Shown piece by piece: positions 28,601 to 37,065 of a stretch of DNA of 64,000 nucleotides. Within the stretch, counting starts at the first letter, position 1. Each line of letters begins with the position of its first letter. The notes below the pieces were generated by a model. That model did not search any database and was not told the DNA's origin. It saw only the letters and a program-made list of their open reading frames with translations. The stretch is taken from positions 3,162,001 through 3,226,000 of the forward strand of contig NZ_CP086322.1 of assembly GCF_023277745.1 (NCBI RefSeq), read 5' to 3'. This DNA is from Streptomyces halobius (lineage in GTDB: Bacteria > Actinomycetota > Actinomycetes > Streptomycetales > Streptomycetaceae). Both the position numbers and the translations under genes were made by a program.

Positions 28601-28684
28601 GCCGAGATGCTCTGCCAGCACCTTCGCGGTGGTGCCGCCGAGGATTTTCTTCAGAGGTTCGTCGAGCGCTGCCACGTCGTCCAT
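25604..28684 (-). CDS. recG: ATP-dependent DNA helicase RecG, intein-interrupted precursor
   Basis: RecG remodels stalled forks and branched DNA. The precursor is 1026 residues; removing a 263-residue intein leaves 763, close to the usual size. The N-terminal wedge domain (VVAQVEDARVLKFNGG region) precedes the helicase core: Walker A GEVGSGK split after Lys303 and resuming at TMVALRAML, DEQH box VVDEQHRFGVEQR, TATPIPRT, and motif VI QLRGRVGRG. The C-terminal segment SRIDLEQRREGDVLGQ-QSG is typical. The host ATPase would be inactive until splicing. I chose ATG at 28684 (MDDVAALDEPLKKIL); an in-frame start at 28705 lacks family support. Confidence 0.96.
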   Translation of the reverse strand: MDDVAALDEPLKKILGGTTAKVLAEHLGLHTVGDLLHHYPRRYAERGELTRLADLPLDEHVTVVAQVEDARVLKFNGGRGQRLEVTLTDGSGRLRLVFFGKGIHKPHKELLPGRRAMFAGKVSVFNRKLQLAHPEYELLDRDADSGAVDAFANQLLPIYPACQQMASWKIAKAVDAVLPSAQDAVDPLPVALCEDRGLVPLTEALLKIHRPGSKADIADARARLKWDEAFVLQVALARRRLAETQLPAVPRQLVKGGILDDFDSRLPFSLTEGQRKVSKEIFDDLATAHPMHRLLQGEVGSGKAQPLDALVLTPCGFRPMGEMAVGTQVVVPTGEIAVVDGVFPQGEREVWRLVLSDGSAVECDDEHLWIVGADGAGERVLSTRELRADPRTADSRPKWSIAPATPVDLDGGEDRPLDPYERGRALAHDGRRVPDAYRNAPVKDRLALVQGLMDAGGEFSGHGAAFRGATAALADDLGWLVRSLGGSVRPVPAAGSRGGYDVAVALPDGYPLSRVTDAPPGRPLGDARFRRTVQAIEYVGRKPVQCISVAHPDRAYVTDHFTVTHNTMVALRAMLGVVDGGGQTAMLAPTEVLAQQHHRSITEMMGELAHHHSDAKRLDPRAVVGDGRTLGVAEHGTKVVLLTGSMGVAARRQALLDLVTGEAGIVIGTHALIEDEVRFRDLGLVVVDEQHRFGVEQRDALRGKGHSQGEMQTPHLLVMTATPIPRTVAMTVFGDLETSVLDQLPAGRSPIASHVVPAKDKPHFLARTWDRVREEVEAGHQAYVVCPRIGDDEEEASKGTKKGAGAKSAAAKASSPEDVAEKRPPLAVLDVAEQLTGGPLAGLRVAVLHGRMAPDDKDDVMRRFAAGELDVLVATTVIEVGVNVPNATVMVIMDADHFGVSQLHQLRGRVGRGSAPGLCLLVSDMPEGSPARARLAAVAATLDGFELSRIDLEQRREGDVLGQAQSGVRSSLRMLTVIDDEEVIAAAREEATALVAADPELTGCPELRIALAALLDDEREQYLEKG
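26987..27775 (-). other. In-frame class 3-type intein in the RecG P-loop
   Basis: 263 residues between GSGK and T of the Walker A motif, starting AQPLDALVLTPCG and ending YVTDHFTVTHN with Thr as the +1 residue. Position 1 is Ala, so there is no normal N-terminal nucleophile. The features of class 3 inteins are present: Trp66 in block B (DDEHLWIV), Cys243 in block F (KPVQCISVAHPD) and Thr261 two residues before the terminal Asn. Block B also has His64. A single LAGLIDADG-like motif (LVQGLMDAGGEF, residues 145-156) remains, with no clear second one, so the homing endonuclease is probably degenerate. Base composition resembles the host gene, suggesting long residence. Confidence 0.93.
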
Positions 28685-28776
28685 TGCACACCACGCCACT
28701 GACAACGGCCAGAATCACCGCTTTCCGCGCCGCCGTCGCACAGGCTTCGGGCTTTCCCCCAGCGGGCCTTGCGGCC

Positions 28777-30435
28777 CTATTCGACGCCGATCAGCAGCGG
28801 CGCCGCGTACGGACCGCCCTCGTAGACGACCGTGTCCACGGCGAGATACCGCTCGCGCACATGCCGCTCCAGCCGGTCACCGAGGGATTCCGGAACCTCC
28901 GCGCCGAGAACGAGCGTGACCAGTTCCCCGCCCGCCGAAAGCATCCGGTCGAGCACGGTCATCGCGGTGCCGGCCAGCTCGGAGCCGATCACCGCGACAT
29001 CGCCGTCGATCAGGCCGAGGACGTCCCCGGCCTGGCAGACCCCGGCCATCGTCCACGACTGCCGCTCCGCCACCGCCAGCTCGGCATAGCGGGTGGCGCC
29101 CGCGGCCGAGGTCATCGCGACCACGTCCTCGTCGAAGCTGCGGCCCGGCTCGTGCACCGCCAGCGCCGCCATGCCCTGCACGGCGGAGCGGGTGGGGATC
29201 AGCGCGACCCGTACGCCCTCGGTACGGGCCTGCTCCGCGGCGGCGGCCGCGGTGTGCCGCAGCTCCGGGTCGTTGGGCAGCAGCATCACCTCCCGGGCGT
29301 GCGCCTGCCGGATCGCCTGCACCAGTTCGCCGCTGGCGGGCGGCTCCCCGGGACGTACGGACACCACGGTCGCGCCCGCCTCCGTGCACAGCCCGGCGAG
29401 CCCGTCGCCCGGCACCACGGCGACGACGGCCCGATCCGCCGGCTCCCGCTCCTTCGTACGGGTGGCGCCGAAGTGCGTGATGGCGATCCGGTACGGGCGG
29501 CCGGCCTCGATGCCCGCCTCGACGGCGGCTCCGGCGTCGTCGACATGGACATGGACGTTCCACAGACCGTCGCCGCCGACCACCACCAGGGAGTCGCCGA
29601 GCCCGTCGAGCCGGGTCCGCAGGCCCGCCACGCCGTCGTCGTCGGCCTCCAGGAGGTAGATCACCTCGAAGGCCGGCCCGTCCCCGTGCGGGTCCCCGCA
29701 GCCGCCCGTCTCCCCCGGGGCCACCGCCTCGCAGCCCGCCGCCTCCAGGGGCGCCGCCTCGGCCCGTACGACGACGGGCGCCGCGGAAACCTCCCCGGAC
29801 AGCGCGTCCGCGAGCGCACCCAGCAGCGCGACGACCCCGCAGCCACCGGCATCCACCACACCCGCCCGGCCGAGGACCGCGAGCTGCCCGGGAGTCGCCT
29901 GCAGGGCGATACGGGCACCCTCGTGGGCGGCCCGCGCCACCTCGGAGGCTTCGCCGCCGGCCCGCTCCGCGGCCTCCGCGGCGGCGGTCGCGACCGTCAG
30001 GACGGTGCCCTCCACCGGGTGCGCCACCGCCTCGTACGTCGATGCCGCGGCCCGGCGCAGCGCCCGCCGCAGTACGGCGGCGCCCGGCTCCTCGGCGCCG
30101 CCCGCCGCCGCGGCCGTCAGCACCTCCGTCATCCCGCGCAGCAGCTGCGCCAGGATCGTGCCGGAATTGCCGCGGGCCCCGATGAGGGCACCGTGCGCCA
30201 TGGCCCCCATGGCGTCGGCGAGTCCGGGTGCGGTGCCGGTGGAGGCGTGCCCGTCGAAGGCGGCCTCGACGGCGCGGGTGGCGGATTCCACCGTCAGATA
30301 GAGGTTGGTGCCGGTGTCACCGTCGGGTACCGGGTAGACGTTGATCGCGTCGATCCGCTCGCGTTCCCGGCCGAGCGCCTCCAGGGCCAGCCCGCACCAT
30401 GCGCGCACCGCCACGGCGTCGAGCGGATACGGCAC
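28777..30435 (-). CDS. DAK2-domain protein (YloV/FakA-like kinase)
   Basis: 552 residues. The N-terminal DAK2 domain carries INVYPVPDGDTGTNLYLT (the ATP/Mg-binding DGDTGTN) and GARGNSGTILAQLLRG. A middle domain and a C-terminal region follow, ending in the DUF1949-like part with EVMLLPNDPELRHTA. In firmicutes such proteins are the kinase half (FakA) of fatty-acid kinase, phosphorylating acyl groups carried by a DegV-type partner; that role here is inference. I chose GTG at 30435 because AGGAGG lies 6 bp upstream. It is followed by recG after 92 bp, a common actinobacterial pair, and is divergent from rpmB. Confidence 0.88.
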   Translation of the reverse strand: MPYPLDAVAVRAWCGLALEALGRERERIDAINVYPVPDGDTGTNLYLTVESATRAVEAAFDGHASTGTAPGLADAMGAMAHGALIGARGNSGTILAQLLRGMTEVLTAAAAGGAEEPGAAVLRRALRRAAASTYEAVAHPVEGTVLTVATAAAEAAERAGGEASEVARAAHEGARIALQATPGQLAVLGRAGVVDAGGCGVVALLGALADALSGEVSAAPVVVRAEAAPLEAAGCEAVAPGETGGCGDPHGDGPAFEVIYLLEADDDGVAGLRTRLDGLGDSLVVVGGDGLWNVHVHVDDAGAAVEAGIEAGRPYRIAITHFGATRTKEREPADRAVVAVVPGDGLAGLCTEAGATVVSVRPGEPPASGELVQAIRQAHAREVMLLPNDPELRHTAAAAAEQARTEGVRVALIPTRSAVQGMAALAVHEPGRSFDEDVVAMTSAAGATRYAELAVAERQSWTMAGVCQAGDVLGLIDGDVAVIGSELAGTAMTVLDRMLSAGGELVTLVLGAEVPESLGDRLERHVRERYLAVDTVVYEGGPYAAPLLIGVE

Positions 30436-30667
30436 GTCGTCCTCCTGGTTAACGGGATGCACCCGCACAGTAGCCGCGCACGGTCGGGGAGGCCGGGGCG
30501 GGGCCCGGAGGGCGCGTGGTAGTTTCGTTCTACGGGAGCGGCCGTTGTATGCTGCTCCGGTTGCCCGATGGAAATCGGGCCATTCCTCTCCTGGCGGCGC
30601 CGGCGGTCAATGCACTCGGCTCGTCGGGATTTCACCGTAAGTGCATCTGAAGTCTTTGGAGTGACCC

Positions 30668-30853
30668 GTGGCTGCCAACTGCGACGTCTGCGGCAAGGGG
30701 CCGGGCTTCGGCAAGAGTGTCTCGCACTCGCATCGCCGTACCAACCGTCGTTGGAACCCCAACATCCAGACGGTGCGTGCAGTGATCGGGCGCACGCCGA
30801 AGAAGCTGAACGCCTGCACCTCGTGCATCAAGGCCGGCAAGGTCTCGCGCTGA
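30668..30853 (+). CDS. rpmB: 50S ribosomal protein L28
   Basis: 61 residues opening [24 protein letters not shown], with cysteine pairs CDVC and CTSC giving the zinc-binding form. GTG at 30668 has GGAG 8 bp upstream. It is monocistronic and ends at a hairpin. A possible -10 TATGCT lies at 30548-30553. Confidence 0.95.
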   Translation: MAANCDVCGKGPGFGKSVSHSHRRTNRRWNPNIQTVRAVIGRTPKKLNACTSCIKAGKVSR

Positions 30854-30890
30854 CGTCTTAACCCGTAGCGCAGCCGGCCGGTTGCTGGTG

Positions 30891-30920
30891 AAGCCGGTCC
30901 ACCGAGTGGTGGGCCGGCTT
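30891..30920 (+). terminator. rpmB terminator
   Basis: 13-bp stem with one G-T pair (30891-30903 and 30908-30920), loop GAGT, followed by TTGCC; also downstream of the convergent thiD. Confidence 0.85.
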
Positions 30921-30962
30921 TTGCCGTTCCCGGACGCCGACGGGCGCCCCCTCCCGTAAGCC

Positions 30963-31778
30963 CTAGCCGCGTCGGCACCAGCCATGGTCCACGGGCCCGA
31001 TGCCCGCGCCCAGCCGGAAGCCGCCCGCGATGGCGCCGGTGACATAGTCCTTCGCCGCCGCGACCGCCCGCGGGACGGTGTCCCCCTTGGCGAGCTGGGC
31101 GGCGACGGCGCTGGCGAGGGTGCAGCCGGTGCCGTGCGTATGGCGGTTGTCGAGGCGGGGGGCGCGCAGCCAGTGTTCCTCGGTGCCGTCGGTGAGCAGG
31201 TCGACGGCGCTGTCCGCGCCCGCGTCCCCGGGGCCGGCGGGCAGATGGCCGCCCTTGATGAGCGCCCAGCGCGGTCCGAGGTCCAGGATCGCGGCCGCCG
31301 CCCGGCGCATGGCGGCCTCGTCCCCGACGCGCAGGCCGGTCAGCTGGGCGACCTCGTCCAGGTTGGGGGTGGCGACGGTGGCGGTCGGCAGCAGCTTGGT
31401 GCGGACCGCGTCCAGGGCGGTGGCGGCGAGCAGCGCGTCGCCGTGCTTGGAGACCCCGACCGGGTCGACGACGACCGGCACCCGCAGCCCGGCGAGCAGT
31501 TCCGCGACGGTCTCGACGAGTTCGGGCGAGGAGAGCATCCCGGTCTTCACCGCCTGGACGCCGATGTCGTCGACGACGCTGCGGAACTGGGCCCGTACGG
31601 CCTCGGCGGGCAGCTCCCACGCGCCCTGCACGCCCAGCGAGTTCTGCGCGGTGACGGCGGTGAGCACGCTCATGCCGTGGGTGCCGAGCGCCAGCATCGT
31701 CTTCAGGTCGGCCTGGATGCCCGCGCCGCCGCCGGAGTCGGAGCCGGCGACGGTCAGCACCCGTGGAGGTATGCGCAT
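30963..31778 (-). CDS. thiD: Hydroxymethylpyrimidine/phosphomethylpyrimidine kinase ThiD
   Basis: Phosphorylates HMP and HMP-P for the thiamine pyrimidine half. 271 residues of the ribokinase fold: [18 protein letters not shown] at residues 10-27, the [13 protein letters not shown] region and the C-terminal [18 protein letters not shown] anion hole. It begins 10 bp after thiL ends, so the two form a thiamine operon although they act at different steps. Confidence 0.95.
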   Translation of the reverse strand: MRIPPRVLTVAGSDSGGGAGIQADLKTMLALGTHGMSVLTAVTAQNSLGVQGAWELPAEAVRAQFRSVVDDIGVQAVKTGMLSSPELVETVAELLAGLRVPVVVDPVGVSKHGDALLAATALDAVRTKLLPTATVATPNLDEVAQLTGLRVGDEAAMRRAAAAILDLGPRWALIKGGHLPAGPGDAGADSAVDLLTDGTEEHWLRAPRLDNRHTHGTGCTLASAVAAQLAKGDTVPRAVAAAKDYVTGAIAGGFRLGAGIGPVDHGWCRRG

Positions 31779-31788
31779 GGCGCCGAAT

Positions 31789-32757
31789 CTACTCGGCGTC
31801 CCCGTTGTCCCCGAAGTGGTCCCAGCCGGCCTTCGCCCAGGACGCGCCGTCCACCGTCACCTGGGGCAGCGCGGAGGGATTGAGCACCTCGCCGATGACC
31901 TTCCACCGGGCGGGCAGCTTCACATCCGGCGGGAAGGTGGCGACGATCGCATGGTCCTCGCCGCCGTTGAGCACCCACTGCATCGGGTCCACGCCGACGG
32001 CGGTGCCGATGTCGGACATCTGCGAGGGGATGTCGATCTTGGCGGACCGCAGATCGATACGGACCTTGCTGGCCTCGGCGATATGGCCGAGGTCGGCGAC
32101 CAGCCCGTCGCTGACGTCCGTCATGGCGGTGGCGCCGAGTCCGGCGGCCGCCGGGCCCGCGTGGTAGGGCGGTTCGGGGCGGCGGTGCGCCTCCACGAAG
32201 GCGCGCGGGGAGCGGAAGCCGCGGGAGAGGACGGCGTGCCCGGCGGCGGACCAGCCCAGCCAGCCGGTCACCGCGACCACGTCGCCGGGCTGGGCACCGC
32301 CCCGGGTGACCGGCTCCGCGTTGCGCAGATCGCCGAGCGCGGTGATGGCGATGGTGATGGTGTCGCCGCGTACGACATCGCCGCCGACGACGGCGGCGCC
32401 GGCCACCTGGCACTCGTCGCGCAGCCCGTCCATCAGCTCGGTCGGCCAGGTCGCGGGGAGTTCCGCGGGGACCACCAGGCCGAGCAGGATCGCGGTGGGC
32501 ACCGCGCCCATCGCCGCGATATCGGCCAGATTCTGCGCGGCGGCCTTGCGGCCGACGTCGTACGCGGTGGACCAGTCGCGGCGGAAGTGCCGCCCTTCCA
32601 GGAGGATGTCCGTACTGGCCACGACCCTCCGGTCGGGCGCGGTGACCACCGCGGCGTCGTCCCCCGGCCCGATCCGTACGGCCGGGGTGGTGGTGAGGCG
32701 GGCGGTGAGCTCCCGGATCAGCCCGAATTCCCCCAGCTCGCCGACGGTGCCCTTCAT
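31789..32757 (-). CDS. thiL: Thiamine-monophosphate kinase ThiL
   Basis: Last step of thiamine diphosphate synthesis. 322 residues of the AIR-synthase fold: [10 protein letters not shown] with metal-binding Asp residues, [29 protein letters not shown], and the C-terminal [18 protein letters not shown] and [17 protein letters not shown] at 32757 is preceded by AAGGG; the longer reading frame upstream has no conserved residues. It precedes thiD and is divergent from the RAM-domain gene. Confidence 0.95.
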   Translation of the reverse strand: MKGTVGELGEFGLIRELTARLTTTPAVRIGPGDDAAVVTAPDRRVVASTDILLEGRHFRRDWSTAYDVGRKAAAQNLADIAAMGAVPTAILLGLVVPAELPATWPTELMDGLRDECQVAGAAVVGGDVVRGDTITIAITALGDLRNAEPVTRGGAQPGDVVAVTGWLGWSAAGHAVLSRGFRSPRAFVEAHRRPEPPYHAGPAAAGLGATAMTDVSDGLVADLGHIAEASKVRIDLRSAKIDIPSQMSDIGTAVGVDPMQWVLNGGEDHAIVATFPPDVKLPARWKVIGEVLNPSALPQVTVDGASWAKAGWDHFGDNGDAE

Positions 32758-32915
32758 GCTGTTGCCCTTCCCATGTGTACGGACGGTCCGTACGTGGCTG
32801 ACGACTGCGCCGCACTTGCCGAGTTCACCGCGCGGGTCTCCCCGCTCCGCTCGGTGACGCGGTACCGTGGCGTCCCTTCTTCCCACATGATCCTCGTAGC
32901 CGCCCTGGAGGTTCC

Positions 32916-33149
32916 GTGGTACAGGCGTACATCCTGATCCAGACCGAGGTCGGCAAGGCCTCCGCCGTAGCCGAGGTGATTGCGAAGATCAACGGTGTGC
33001 TGACCGCCGAGGATGTCACCGGTCCCTACGACGTCATCGTGCGCGCGCAGGCCGACACGGTCGATGAGCTGGGGCGCATGGTGGTCGCGAGGGTCCAGCA
33101 AGTGGAAGGCATCACGCGCACGCTCACCTGCCCGGTCGTCCATCTCTAG
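32916..33149 (+). CDS. Stand-alone RAM (Lrp/AsnC effector) domain protein
   Basis: 77 residues, [22 protein letters not shown] with [20 protein letters not shown]: the ligand-binding half of Lrp/AsnC regulators without a helix-turn-helix. Such proteins form ring oligomers and may bind amino acids or pair with full-length Lrp proteins. GTG at 32916 follows GGAGG. It ends 9 bp before the DUF3515 gene and is probably cotranscribed with it. Confidence 0.88.
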   Translation: MVQAYILIQTEVGKASAVAEVIAKINGVLTAEDVTGPYDVIVRAQADTVDELGRMVVARVQQVEGITRTLTCPVVHL

Positions 33150-33158
33150 CTCCCCCGT

Positions 33159-33647
33159 ATGCTCGGCCGGGTGATCTCTCCGCGCCGTCGATACCTGGCC
33201 CTGCCCGTGCTCACCGTGCTGTTCGCCGCGGTGGGCTGTTCTTCCGGCGAGGTTGCCGTGCCCTCCCCCAAGGGCGAAGCCGCATCGCACTGCCGGGCGC
33301 TCCACAAGGAGCTGCCGCGGACCGTGGACGGACTGCGGCGGGGTACCGCCGAACCTGTCTCCGACTTCACTGCCATCTGGGGCGATCCTGCCGTGCAACT
33401 GCGCTGTGGGGTGCCGAAGCCCGACGTTTTGACGGCCGGGAGTGAACATTACAACCCCAGGGCGGACGGCGCGGTAGTCAACGGCGTCCGATGGCTCGTC
33501 GAGAAGCAGGACGACGGCTACCGCTTCACGACGACGCTGCGCAAGACGTATGTCGAAGTGACGGTTCCCGGGAAGTACGCGCCCGAGGTCAATGTGCTCA
33601 CCGACCTCGCGGACGCCGTGAAGAAGACCGTTCCCGAAGGGGTTTGA
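33159..33647 (+). CDS. DUF3515 lipoprotein
   Basis: 162 residues with a basic start, a hydrophobic signal segment and a lipobox-like FAAVGC with Cys27. The mature part contains CRALHKELPRTVDGLRR, CGVPKPDVL and WLVEKQDDGYRFTTTLR, the pattern of the actinobacterial DUF3515 family. It is expected on the outer face of the membrane; its function is unknown. It lies between the RAM gene and the convergent ddl; only 37 bp separate it from the ddl stop. Confidence 0.88.
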   Translation: MLGRVISPRRRYLALPVLTVLFAAVGCSSGEVAVPSPKGEAASHCRALHKELPRTVDGLRRGTAEPVSDFTAIWGDPAVQLRCGVPKPDVLTAGSEHYNPRADGAVVNGVRWLVEKQDDGYRFTTTLRKTYVEVTVPGKYAPEVNVLTDLADAVKKTVPEGV

Positions 33648-33684
33648 GGCCCGGCCGGGGGTGCGGCCCCGGCCGGGTGGCGGC

Positions 33685-34821
33685 CTAGCGCAGGCCCGTC
33701 GAGCGGCGCAGCGCCGCCTGGATGAGCCGGTCGATCAGCTCCGGGTAGCTCACTCCGGTCTCCTGCCACATCCGCGGGTACATCGAGATGGGCGTGAAGC
33801 CGGGGAGCGTGTTGATCTCGTTGATCACGAACTCGCCGTTGTCCTGCAGGAAGAAGTCCGCCCGGACCAGGCCCTCGCAGGACGCCGCCTCGAACGCGGC
33901 GACGGCCAGCTCCTGGACCTCGGCGGTCTGCCCGTCGGTCAGCGGCGCGGGCACGATCCCGTCGGCGGAGTCGATGTACTTGGCCTCGAAGTCGTAGAAG
34001 TCGTGCGCGGTGACCGGCGGGATCTCGGCCGGCACGCTGGCCCGCGGGCCGTCCTCGAACTCCAGCACCCCGCACTCGATCTCGCGGCCGCTCAGCAGCG
34101 ACTCCACGATGATCTTGGGGTCGTGGCGGCGGGCCTCCTCGACGGCCTCGTCCAGACCGGCGAGGTCGGCGACCTTGGTGATGCCCATGGACGAGCCGGC
34201 CCGCGCGGGCTTCACGAACAGCGGCCAGCCGTGCTCGGCGGCGAAGTCCACGATCTTCCTGCGGGCGGCCGCGGGGTCGTTCTCCCACTCGCGGGGGCGG
34301 ATCACCGCGTACGGACCGACCGGCAGCCCGAAGGAGGCGAACACCCGCTTCATGTAGTCCTTGTCCTGGCCGACGGCGGAGGCGAGCACGCCCGAGCCGA
34401 CGTAGGGGACGCCGGAGAGCTCCAGCAGGCCCTGGAGGGTGCCGTCCTCGCCGTACGGGCCGTGCAGCACGGGGAAGACGACATCGACCTCGCCCAGCAC
34501 CTTGGGCACCGAGCCCGGCTCGCTGTAGACGACCTCGCGGTTGACCGGGTCGACCGGGAGCAGCACGCCGCCCTCGGTGTTCTCGGCCAGTTCGGCCACG
34601 TTGGGCAGCCGTCGGTCCGCGATGGCCATCCGCGCGGGGTCGTCGGCGGTCAGCGCCCAGCGTCCGTCGGCCGTGATGCCGATGGGCAGCACGTCGTACT
34701 TGTCGCGGTCGATGGCGGCCAGCACGGCTCCGGCGGTGACCACGGAGATGGCGTGCTCGGAGCTGCGGCCGCCGAACACGACGGCGACGCGGGGCTTGTG
34801 GGAGGGGGTCTCGCTGCTCAT
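33685..34821 (-). CDS. ddl: D-alanine--D-alanine ligase
   Basis: ATP-grasp ligase making D-Ala-D-Ala for peptidoglycan. 378 residues: VAVVFGGRSSEHAISV at the start, VLHGPYGEDGTLQG, PLFVKPARAGSSMGI, REIECGVLEFEDG, and the metal site DFFLQDNGEFVINEINTLPGFT. ATG at 34821 starts MSSETPSHKPRVAVVFGG; the reading frame continues upstream, but that stretch is the spacer to gpsA and is not conserved. The chemistry is D-Ala rather than D-Lac type as far as sequence can tell (omega-loop Tyr-Asp present as DFYDFEAKY). Confidence 0.95.
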   Translation of the reverse strand: MSSETPSHKPRVAVVFGGRSSEHAISVVTAGAVLAAIDRDKYDVLPIGITADGRWALTADDPARMAIADRRLPNVAELAENTEGGVLLPVDPVNREVVYSEPGSVPKVLGEVDVVFPVLHGPYGEDGTLQGLLELSGVPYVGSGVLASAVGQDKDYMKRVFASFGLPVGPYAVIRPREWENDPAAARRKIVDFAAEHGWPLFVKPARAGSSMGITKVADLAGLDEAVEEARRHDPKIIVESLLSGREIECGVLEFEDGPRASVPAEIPPVTAHDFYDFEAKYIDSADGIVPAPLTDGQTAEVQELAVAAFEAASCEGLVRADFFLQDNGEFVINEINTLPGFTPISMYPRMWQETGVSYPELIDRLIQAALRRSTGLR

Positions 34822-35060
34822 ATCGCGTCGAGGGTACCTGCTGACCGGCCCCGAGTCAGTGCTTGCGGCGGCCGCTGTCACCGCCGCGTCGCCGCTGGTG
34901 CGGTGGGCGGGTGACGGGCCGCGCGGCGGTGTGCCGGGGCCGGAACCGCTCCCGTACCGCCGCGCACCGCTCCGCACGGTCCACACGGTCTCCCGTGCCG
35001 GTCCGTACGGCCCCCACGGCCTCGTCCTGTCCCGGACCGGTCCGTCCCGTTCCGGGCCCT

Positions 35061-36062
35061 TCAGTGCCTCTCGGGCTTCGCGGTGCGCGCCATCAGGTCC
35101 TTGAGGGCCAGCATCGGCGGCTTGCCCTCGTGGACGATCTCCACGACCGTCTCGGTGAGCGGCATGTCGACGCCGTGCCGGCGGGCCAGATCCAGCACGG
35201 ACTCGCAGGACTTGACGCCCTCGGCGGTCTGCTTGGTGACCGCGATGGTCTCCGCCAGCGTCATCCCGCGGCCGAGGTTGGTGCCGAAGGTGCTGTTGCG
35301 GGACAGCGGCGAGGAGCAGGTGGCGACGAGGTCGCCCATGCCGGCCAGGCCCGCGAAGGTGTGCGCGTCGGCGCCCATGGCGAGGCCGAGTCGGGTGGTC
35401 TCGGCGAGTCCCCGGGTGATCAGGGACGCCTTGGCGTTGTCGCCCAGGCCCATGCCGGTGGCGATGCCGACCGCCAGCGCGATGACGTTCTTGACCGCGC
35501 CGCCCAGCTCACAGCCCACCACATCGGTGTTGGTGTACGGGCGGAAGTACGGGGTGTGGCAGGCGGTCTGCAGCCGCCGGGCGACCGCCTCGTCGGCGCA
35601 GGCGACGACGGCCGCGGCGGGCTGCCGGGCGGCGATCTCCTTGGCGAGGTTGGGCCCGGTCAGCACCGCGACGCGCTCTGCGGGGACCTTGGCGACCTCT
35701 TCGACGACCTCGCTCATCCGCTTGGCGGTGCCCAGTTCGACGCCCTTCATCAGGGAGACCAGGACGGTGTCGGGGGCCAGCAGGGGCGCCCATTCGGTGA
35801 GGTTGGCGCGCAGCGTCTGCGAGGGGATGGCGAGGACGGTGAAGTCCGCGCCCCGTGCCGCTTCCGCCGGGTCGGTGGTGGCCCGTACGGACGCGGGCAG
35901 CTCGACACCCGGCAGGTAGTCGGGGTTGGTGTGGCCGGTGTTGACGGCGTCGGCGAGGGCCGCGCGGCGCGCCCACAGGGTCACCTCGCATCCCGCGTCG
36001 GCGAGCACCATCGCGAATGCGGTGCCCCAGGACCCCGTGCCGAAGACGGCGCAGCGCGTCAC
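35061..36062 (-). CDS. gpsA: NAD(P)-dependent glycerol-3-phosphate dehydrogenase
   Basis: Makes sn-glycerol-3-phosphate for phospholipids from DHAP. 333 residues: Rossmann motif [25 protein letters not shown], and the C-terminal catalytic section [31 protein letters not shown]. GTG at 36062 overlaps the plsC stop by 4 bp (GTGA), coupling two consecutive steps of phosphatidic acid formation. Confidence 0.96.
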   Translation of the reverse strand: [333 protein letters not shown]

Positions 36063-36925
36063 TTGCTTTCATCCTCCTGTGCCTGCTGGGTGCTTCGGGT
36101 CTGCTGCGTACCGGCGGCCGGTGCCACGGGGGCGTCCGCGGCGGCGGGGGACCGCGCGGCGGGGATGTCCTCGGCCGCCCGCGCGGCCTCCCGGGCGGCG
36201 CGCCGCTCCTGGGCGACGACCTTGCGGTAGTCGAACGGTTCGGCCGGCGCGGGCTGGCCGCGGAGCTCGGCCAGCTGCTCGGTGACCGCGGTCATGATCT
36301 TGTCGGTGACGGCGCGCAGGACCTCTGCGGTCGGCTCCTTGCCGTAGAACTCGCTGAGGTCGACCGGCGGTCCCGCCTGTACCCGCAGGGTCTTGCGGGG
36401 GAAGAGCCGGAGCTTCTTCTCCTTGGCGTACGGCGGCATCACGTCATGGGCGCCCCATTGCGCGACGGGAATGACCGGGACCATGGTCAGCAATGCGACC
36501 CGTGCCGCACCGGTCTTGCCCTGCATGGGCCACAACTCGGGGTCGCGGGTGAGGGTGCCCTCGGGGTAGAAGGCGACGCATTCGCCCCGGTCGATCGCGG
36601 CGACGGCGGCGCGGAACGCGGTGGCGGCGTCGGTGGTTTCCCGGTAGACGGGGATCTGTCCGAGGTTGCGCATCATCATGCCGACGAAGCCGCCTTTGAA
36701 GAGGCCGGCCTTCGCCAGGAATCGCGGGACCCGCCCGGTGTTGTACTGATAGTGGGCATAGGAGAGCGGATCGAGATACGAGTTGTGGTTGACCACGGTG
36801 ATAAATCCGCCGTCAGCCGGAATGTGCTCCATTCCGCGCCAGTCCCGCTTGAACAGAACCAAGAGCGGCGGTTTACAGATGACCGCTGCCAAGCGGTACC
36901 AGAAGCCGATTCTGCGGCGGGACAC
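36059..36925 (-). CDS. plsC: 1-acyl-sn-glycerol-3-phosphate acyltransferase
   Basis: Acylates lysophosphatidic acid at the membrane. 288 residues: the HX4D catalytic motif VVNHNSYLDPLSYAH, FYPEGTLTRDPELWPM as acceptor-binding motif, and VIPVAQWGAHDV. The C-terminal 60 residues are Ala/Pro/Gln-rich. GTG at 36925 was chosen because AAGGAGG lies 8 bp upstream. It heads the plsC-gpsA operon and is divergent from cofC. Confidence 0.93.
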   Translation of the reverse strand: MSRRRIGFWYRLAAVICKPPLLVLFKRDWRGMEHIPADGGFITVVNHNSYLDPLSYAHYQYNTGRVPRFLAKAGLFKGGFVGMMMRNLGQIPVYRETTDAATAFRAAVAAIDRGECVAFYPEGTLTRDPELWPMQGKTGAARVALLTMVPVIPVAQWGAHDVMPPYAKEKKLRLFPRKTLRVQAGPPVDLSEFYGKEPTAEVLRAVTDKIMTAVTEQLAELRGQPAPAEPFDYRKVVAQERRAAREAARAAEDIPAARSPAAADAPVAPAAGTQQTRSTQQAQEDESK

Positions 36926-37065
36926 TGGAACACCCTCCTTGTGGGACCTGCTGAGCTGCTGCGAGCCGGCAGCCGCACGATTGTCGCCCCGGGTACCCGC
37001 TATGTCGAGAACACCGTAACCCCGTGCCTGACGAACGGCGGCGGCATCGGGGGAGAATGACGCCG

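Noticed and set aside
25604..28684. Frameshift or fusion in recG as an explanation for its extra length
   Set aside because: The frame is continuous and the extra 263 residues have exact intein borders in the P-loop; no shift is needed.
30436..30667. Riboswitch or leader element upstream of rpmB
   Set aside because: I found no conserved T-box, TPP or zinc-responsive element; only a plausible promoter hexamer.
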